IMG/VR virus record: IMGVR_UViG_3300025759_000676
Location: 1 to 24,117 of that record
Direction: 5' to 3' (one strand)
Length of the DNA: 24,117 bases
Source of the DNA: a virus
Numbering within the stretch: the stretch's first letter is position 1; the number at the start of each line of letters is the position of its first letter. This document shows positions 21,689 to 24,117 of the stretch, piece after piece. Below the pieces are notes generated by a model. The model was not told the origin of the DNA, ran no database searches, and saw only the letters and a program-made list of their open reading frames with translations. Made by a program: the position numbers and the translations under genes.

Positions 21689-22631
21689 TTCCATCCTGTA
21701 ATAAATCAAATACACGCTTGTATCTTTTTTGTTGTTCATAGAAATATTGGGCACCTTTTTCTCGCATGTCTTTCATGCTACTTGGATTAGCTCCAGCTAT
21801 GATTCCAGCACCTAATACTCCATCTGCTCTTGTTACAAACTCACCGTCTGCTAATTGAGCTAACATTGTATCCTCGTCTTTGTCTCCTACGCCTGCTCCG
21901 TCTTCTACATAACCCGATGCTCTAACATAATTGTTTGCATCGTTTTCATCATGAGAAACTTTTGATGGAAGATAGTTAATACCACCTTCGTTAAATTTTT
22001 TTATTTCAGCTAAACCACCTGTTCTTAATCCTTGTTTGACTAATGAGTATGGGCCCATTCGTGGATCATCTTTACCTGCTTCTTCAGGTGCATAAACTTT
22101 TTCATAAGCTTTTTCTTCACCTGTAGTTGGATCGATGTAAGTGTATCCAGGTCTCTGATCTCTCATATTTAAATAATTCATATTGTAACCAGGCATATAA
22201 ATATCTGTAGGTTGTTGATCGAAAGCACCTAGACCGTAAGTAGCTGCAGCTATTGCAGCAGAAACTTTTCCTGGGCTGTATTCTAATGTACCTGCAGGAG
22301 CACCTTCTTTTTGTCTTTTTAAAATATCTAAAAGACTTCCACCTTGTTGTTCTCCTCCTGTTGGCATTTCTAAAGGATGGGGTGAACTAGTTGCTGGATT
22401 GTATGCTCCAGGCATGTTAGCTAAGAAAGCTGGTTGACTTGCTGCAAATTTTGTTGCTGCTGCTGAGTTAGGTGCCATGGATAATCCTGTAGAACCTAAA
22501 GTATAACCTGTGTAAGCTCCAGTAATACCACCAAGTATTCTTCCAAGTCCTGACGCTCCTGAATCTTTTGCTCCTTTATATCCTTTGTAACCACCGTAAG
22601 CGGCCATTGCGTAGGGTAAAAATTGTAGCAT
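21660..22631 (-). CDS. Virion protein with LAxGEFV motif, 323 aa
   Basis: GGAGA lies upstream of the ATG at 22631. The N-terminal 50 residues are Gly/Tyr/Ala-rich (AYGGYKGYKGAK, GGITGAYTGYTLGS), like a minor structural protein. The C-terminal third has the block GAGVGDKDEDTMLAQLADGE then FVTRADGVLGAG and a final REKGAQYFYEQQKRY. The GxGDxxDDxxxAxLADGEFVxxADxVxGxG..GAxxLY pattern is a conserved phage virion segment in T7-like cyanophages and relatives, function unknown. It heads the virion block, separated from the glycosyltransferase by 46 nt holding a 14-bp palindrome. No enzymatic motif is seen. Confidence 0.8.
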   Translation of the reverse strand: MLQFLPYAMAAYGGYKGYKGAKDSGASGLGRILGGITGAYTGYTLGSTGLSMAPNSAAATKFAASQPAFLANMPGAYNPATSSPHPLEMPTGGEQQGGSLLDILKRQKEGAPAGTLEYSPGKVSAAIAAATYGLGAFDQQPTDIYMPGYNMNYLNMRDQRPGYTYIDPTTGEEKAYEKVYAPEEAGKDDPRMGPYSLVKQGLRTGGLAEIKKFNEGGINYLPSKVSHDENDANNYVRASGYVEDGAGVGDKDEDTMLAQLADGEFVTRADGVLGAGIIAGANPSSMKDMREKGAQYFYEQQKRYKRVFDLLQDGNGNSKQKTN

Positions 22632-22646
22632 TAAATATATTCTCCT

Positions 22647-22660
22647 TTTAAGATCTTAAA
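22647..22660. promoter_or_regulatory. 14-bp perfect palindrome next to a ribosome site
   Basis: TTTAAGATCTTAAA is its own reverse complement. On the minus strand it directly precedes the GGAGA of the virion gene starting at 22631, and lies 18 nt after the glycosyltransferase stop. It could be an operator or an RNA fold that affects translation. Confidence 0.45.
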
Positions 22661-22677
22661 GTTAAGATAATACCATT

Positions 22678-23559
22678 TTACTTAGCTAGTTTCAACTCAT
22701 CAAGAAAACAACCTTCGTATTGGTGTTCTCCTACATGGATGATTGGGTCATTAACATATACATAGCATTTACCACCAATGTCTTTCCATAGCTTACAGAA
22801 TGAGAAATCTTCACCCATATAAGTCTTTGTTTCAGGGTCATGTATACAATCAAAAAAGTTCCATAGATTAGGTCTATCTACATACTCACCGTTTATTACT
22901 GTCTTTTGAACTATGTTTTTATCTGGATATTTTTCAATCATCTTGTCAAACACGCTTCTGTTGATCATCATACATCCCGTAGGACTATGTGTAACTTCCA
23001 TAACACCGTTATCTAGTTTTATATTCTCAGGGTTCTCTACTCTCATAGGGTAAGTATTTAACCATCTGTGTATATCTCCAGGGTTTTTTACTTCACCATC
23101 ATTCCATTTTTTATAAAGCTTATCCCACATCATTGTCTTAAGAGGATAAGGAATAGATATTAATTCTTTATCCAGATCTAACATTTTTATAATAGAGTCT
23201 GCTCTAAAATATATATCCGAATCTACAAATAACATGTGTGTACAACTAGATTCTAAAAAAGCCGAAGTACATAAGTTTCTTCCTTGTGTTACCAAAGATG
23301 ATTTTAATAAAGTAAATGTTATTTTAATTCCTTTTTTAATACAAAGTTGTTGTAATTCTAAAAGAGCTTGTGTGTAATGCATAGTCACATCACTATGACA
23401 AGGTGTGCAAATCATTAGGCTGTATTTTGATTTAACTACTTTCTTTGTTTCTTTTTGTCCGGTGTCCGGTTTCCACATAGGGATAGTGGCTTTTTCGTAT
23501 GAGGTTACCTCAACTTCTTTAAGTGTTTGGTAAGTATCCTCATTTATTGTTTCTTTCAT
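22678..23559 (-). CDS. Glycosyltransferase, GT-A type, 293 aa
   Basis: Residues 46-130 give a GT-A core: YSLMICTPCHSD, a variable helix, SSLVTQGRNL (88-97, Arg and Asn), then HMLFVDSDIYF (108-118), whose D-S-D is the metal- and nucleotide-sugar-binding DxD motif. Further conserved features are ISIPYP, SPTGCMMINRSVF and YMGEDFSFCKLWKDIGGK, the acceptor and catalytic helix region, ending with IIHVGEHQYEG. The family is found in phages and giant viruses. It would transfer a sugar to phage structural protein, DNA or host surface glycan; the substrate cannot be inferred. AAAGGAGC lies before the ATG at 23559, inside the preceding glycosyltransferase gene (20-nt overlap). Confidence 0.88.
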   Translation of the reverse strand: MKETINEDTYQTLKEVEVTSYEKATIPMWKPDTGQKETKKVVKSKYSLMICTPCHSDVTMHYTQALLELQQLCIKKGIKITFTLLKSSLVTQGRNLCTSAFLESSCTHMLFVDSDIYFRADSIIKMLDLDKELISIPYPLKTMMWDKLYKKWNDGEVKNPGDIHRWLNTYPMRVENPENIKLDNGVMEVTHSPTGCMMINRSVFDKMIEKYPDKNIVQKTVINGEYVDRPNLWNFFDCIHDPETKTYMGEDFSFCKLWKDIGGKCYVYVNDPIIHVGEHQYEGCFLDELKLAK

Positions 23560-24117
23560 TCAAAGCTCCTTTCAGAAAGTTTGTCCATTCCATACCCTTT
23601 TTTTGCCAATTATAAAATCTTTTATAAAACTTTTGTTGTTCCTCTAGGTGGTCTTGCATGAAACCCTCGTGTAAATAATCAGCAGCTATATTAATTGCTC
23701 CTGCAGTATCTTGTGCCATTTGTTCATAATTTGTTGAGTAATTAATGTATACAGGCCACTCTGCACATGTTTCATACAAAGCTCCAAAGTTATTAGTAAT
23801 AACATGTACACCAGAAGCTAATGCTTCAAGTGCTGACGCACATGATGTTTCTTCAAATATAGATGGATATACAAACATATCATAGCTAGGCATTACTTCT
23901 CTAATATATTCATTTGGTTTATAACCAATATAATTTACGTTGGGTAATTTTCTAGCTTGTTCGTATAGTGCTTCAAAATCTTTTTCAGTGTTTTTTTCAA
24001 ATTCAGATCCGTAAACTTTACATGAACTATAAACATCTAATTTTATATTAGGGTTTTCAATTTCTTGCATAGCACGTAATAAAACATTTAAACCTCTCCA
24101 AGGTGTACAATGATGTA
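23540..24117 (-). CDS. GT4-type glycosyltransferase, C-terminal part (runs off the right edge)
   Basis: The frame is open through the window edge, so its first residues are missing. The visible part starts HHCTPWRGLNVLLRAM, then has KLDVYSSCKVYG, VNYIGYKPNEYIREVMPSYD, MFVYPSIFEETSCASALEAL and ASGVHVITNNFGALYE. The S-x-F-E-E-T-x-x-x-x-x-x-E-A-x-A-x-G-x-P/H-V-I sequence is the glycosyltransferase group 1 (GT4) signature in the nucleotide-binding domain, so this is the C-terminal Rossmann half of a GT-B enzyme. A TPWRG block just before it is typical in phages. An internal ATG at 24070 should not be taken as the start. It is co-transcribed with the GT-A gene, and the pair probably builds or modifies one glycan. 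Confidence 0.88.
   Translation of the reverse strand, partial: HHCTPWRGLNVLLRAMQEIENPNIKLDVYSSCKVYGSEFEKNTEKDFEALYEQARKLPNVNYIGYKPNEYIREVMPSYDMFVYPSIFEETSCASALEALASGVHVITNNFGALYETCAEWPVYINYSTNYEQMAQDTAGAINIAADYLHEGFMQDHLEEQQKFYKRFYNWQKKGMEWTNFLKGALNERNNK

Noticed and set aside
1-24117. tRNA, integrase, reverse transcriptase or toxin-antitoxin modules
   Set aside because: No cloverleaf-like sequence, tyrosine or serine recombinase motif, YxDD motif or recognisable toxin pair was seen in either strand.

Overview
The window is an AT-rich stretch of a tailed double-stranded DNA phage genome, very probably a marine phage of the kind recovered from SAR11-type or other alphaproteobacterial hosts. 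This rests on a family A DNA polymerase, a primase-polymerase, two non-replicative-type helicases, a PD-(D/E)XK exonuclease, a DUF3310 protein, a terminase small subunit, VRR-NUC, large alanine/glycine-rich virion proteins and glycosyltransferases, packed with 1-44 bp overlaps. The host assignment is inference from composition and gene style. No rRNA, tRNA, integrase, insertion sequence or CRISPR array was seen. Capsid, portal, tail-tube and large terminase genes must lie outside the window.

Nearly everything is on the minus strand, so transcription runs right to left. In that order: (1) 24117-20377, two glycosyltransferases, a virion protein with an ADGEFV motif, a GNAT-like protein and a Gly/Gln-rich protein; (2) 20368-15030, two very large virion proteins (728 and 1050 aa), followed by a 58-aa coiled-coil/membrane XhlA-like protein not previously obvious because of its size; (3) 14848-5944, DNA replication: Cas4/RecB-like nuclease, a plus-strand SNF2 helicase, a coiled-coil protein, a probable SSB, PrimPol, UvrD-like helicase, DUF3310, a 48-aa zinc-finger-like protein and DNA polymerase; (4) 5885-5242, a plus-strand island of three small genes running against the rest; (5) 5147-3773, small genes including a ParB/Srx-domain protein and a ribbon-helix-helix-like protein, closed by an intrinsic terminator at 3707-3736; (6) 3571-2665, three small genes behind a separate promoter; (7) 2279-1, packaging: a basic protein, the terminase small subunit, two small proteins, VRR-NUC, then two short genes each behind its own sigma70-like promoter.

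The non-coding content is unusually rich. A cluster of GGGACACC direct repeats (2353-2456) lies just upstream of the terminase small-subunit genes. A GC-rich tract with repeated AACGAG units (531-762) lies after VRR-NUC and forms its C-terminal codons. Three leftward promoters share TATCCCAT just after the -35 box. The rightward small genes appear to have promoters so close to the start codon that their mRNAs would be leaderless. A perfect 13-bp hairpin sits 19 nt inside the primase gene. A GC-rich CCGG-containing motif recurs at widely separated places.

The replication genes make an unusual set: PrimPol, SF1 and SF2 helicases, PolA and SSB-like protein are present, but no DnaB-type or T7 gp4-type replicative helicase is visible in the window.
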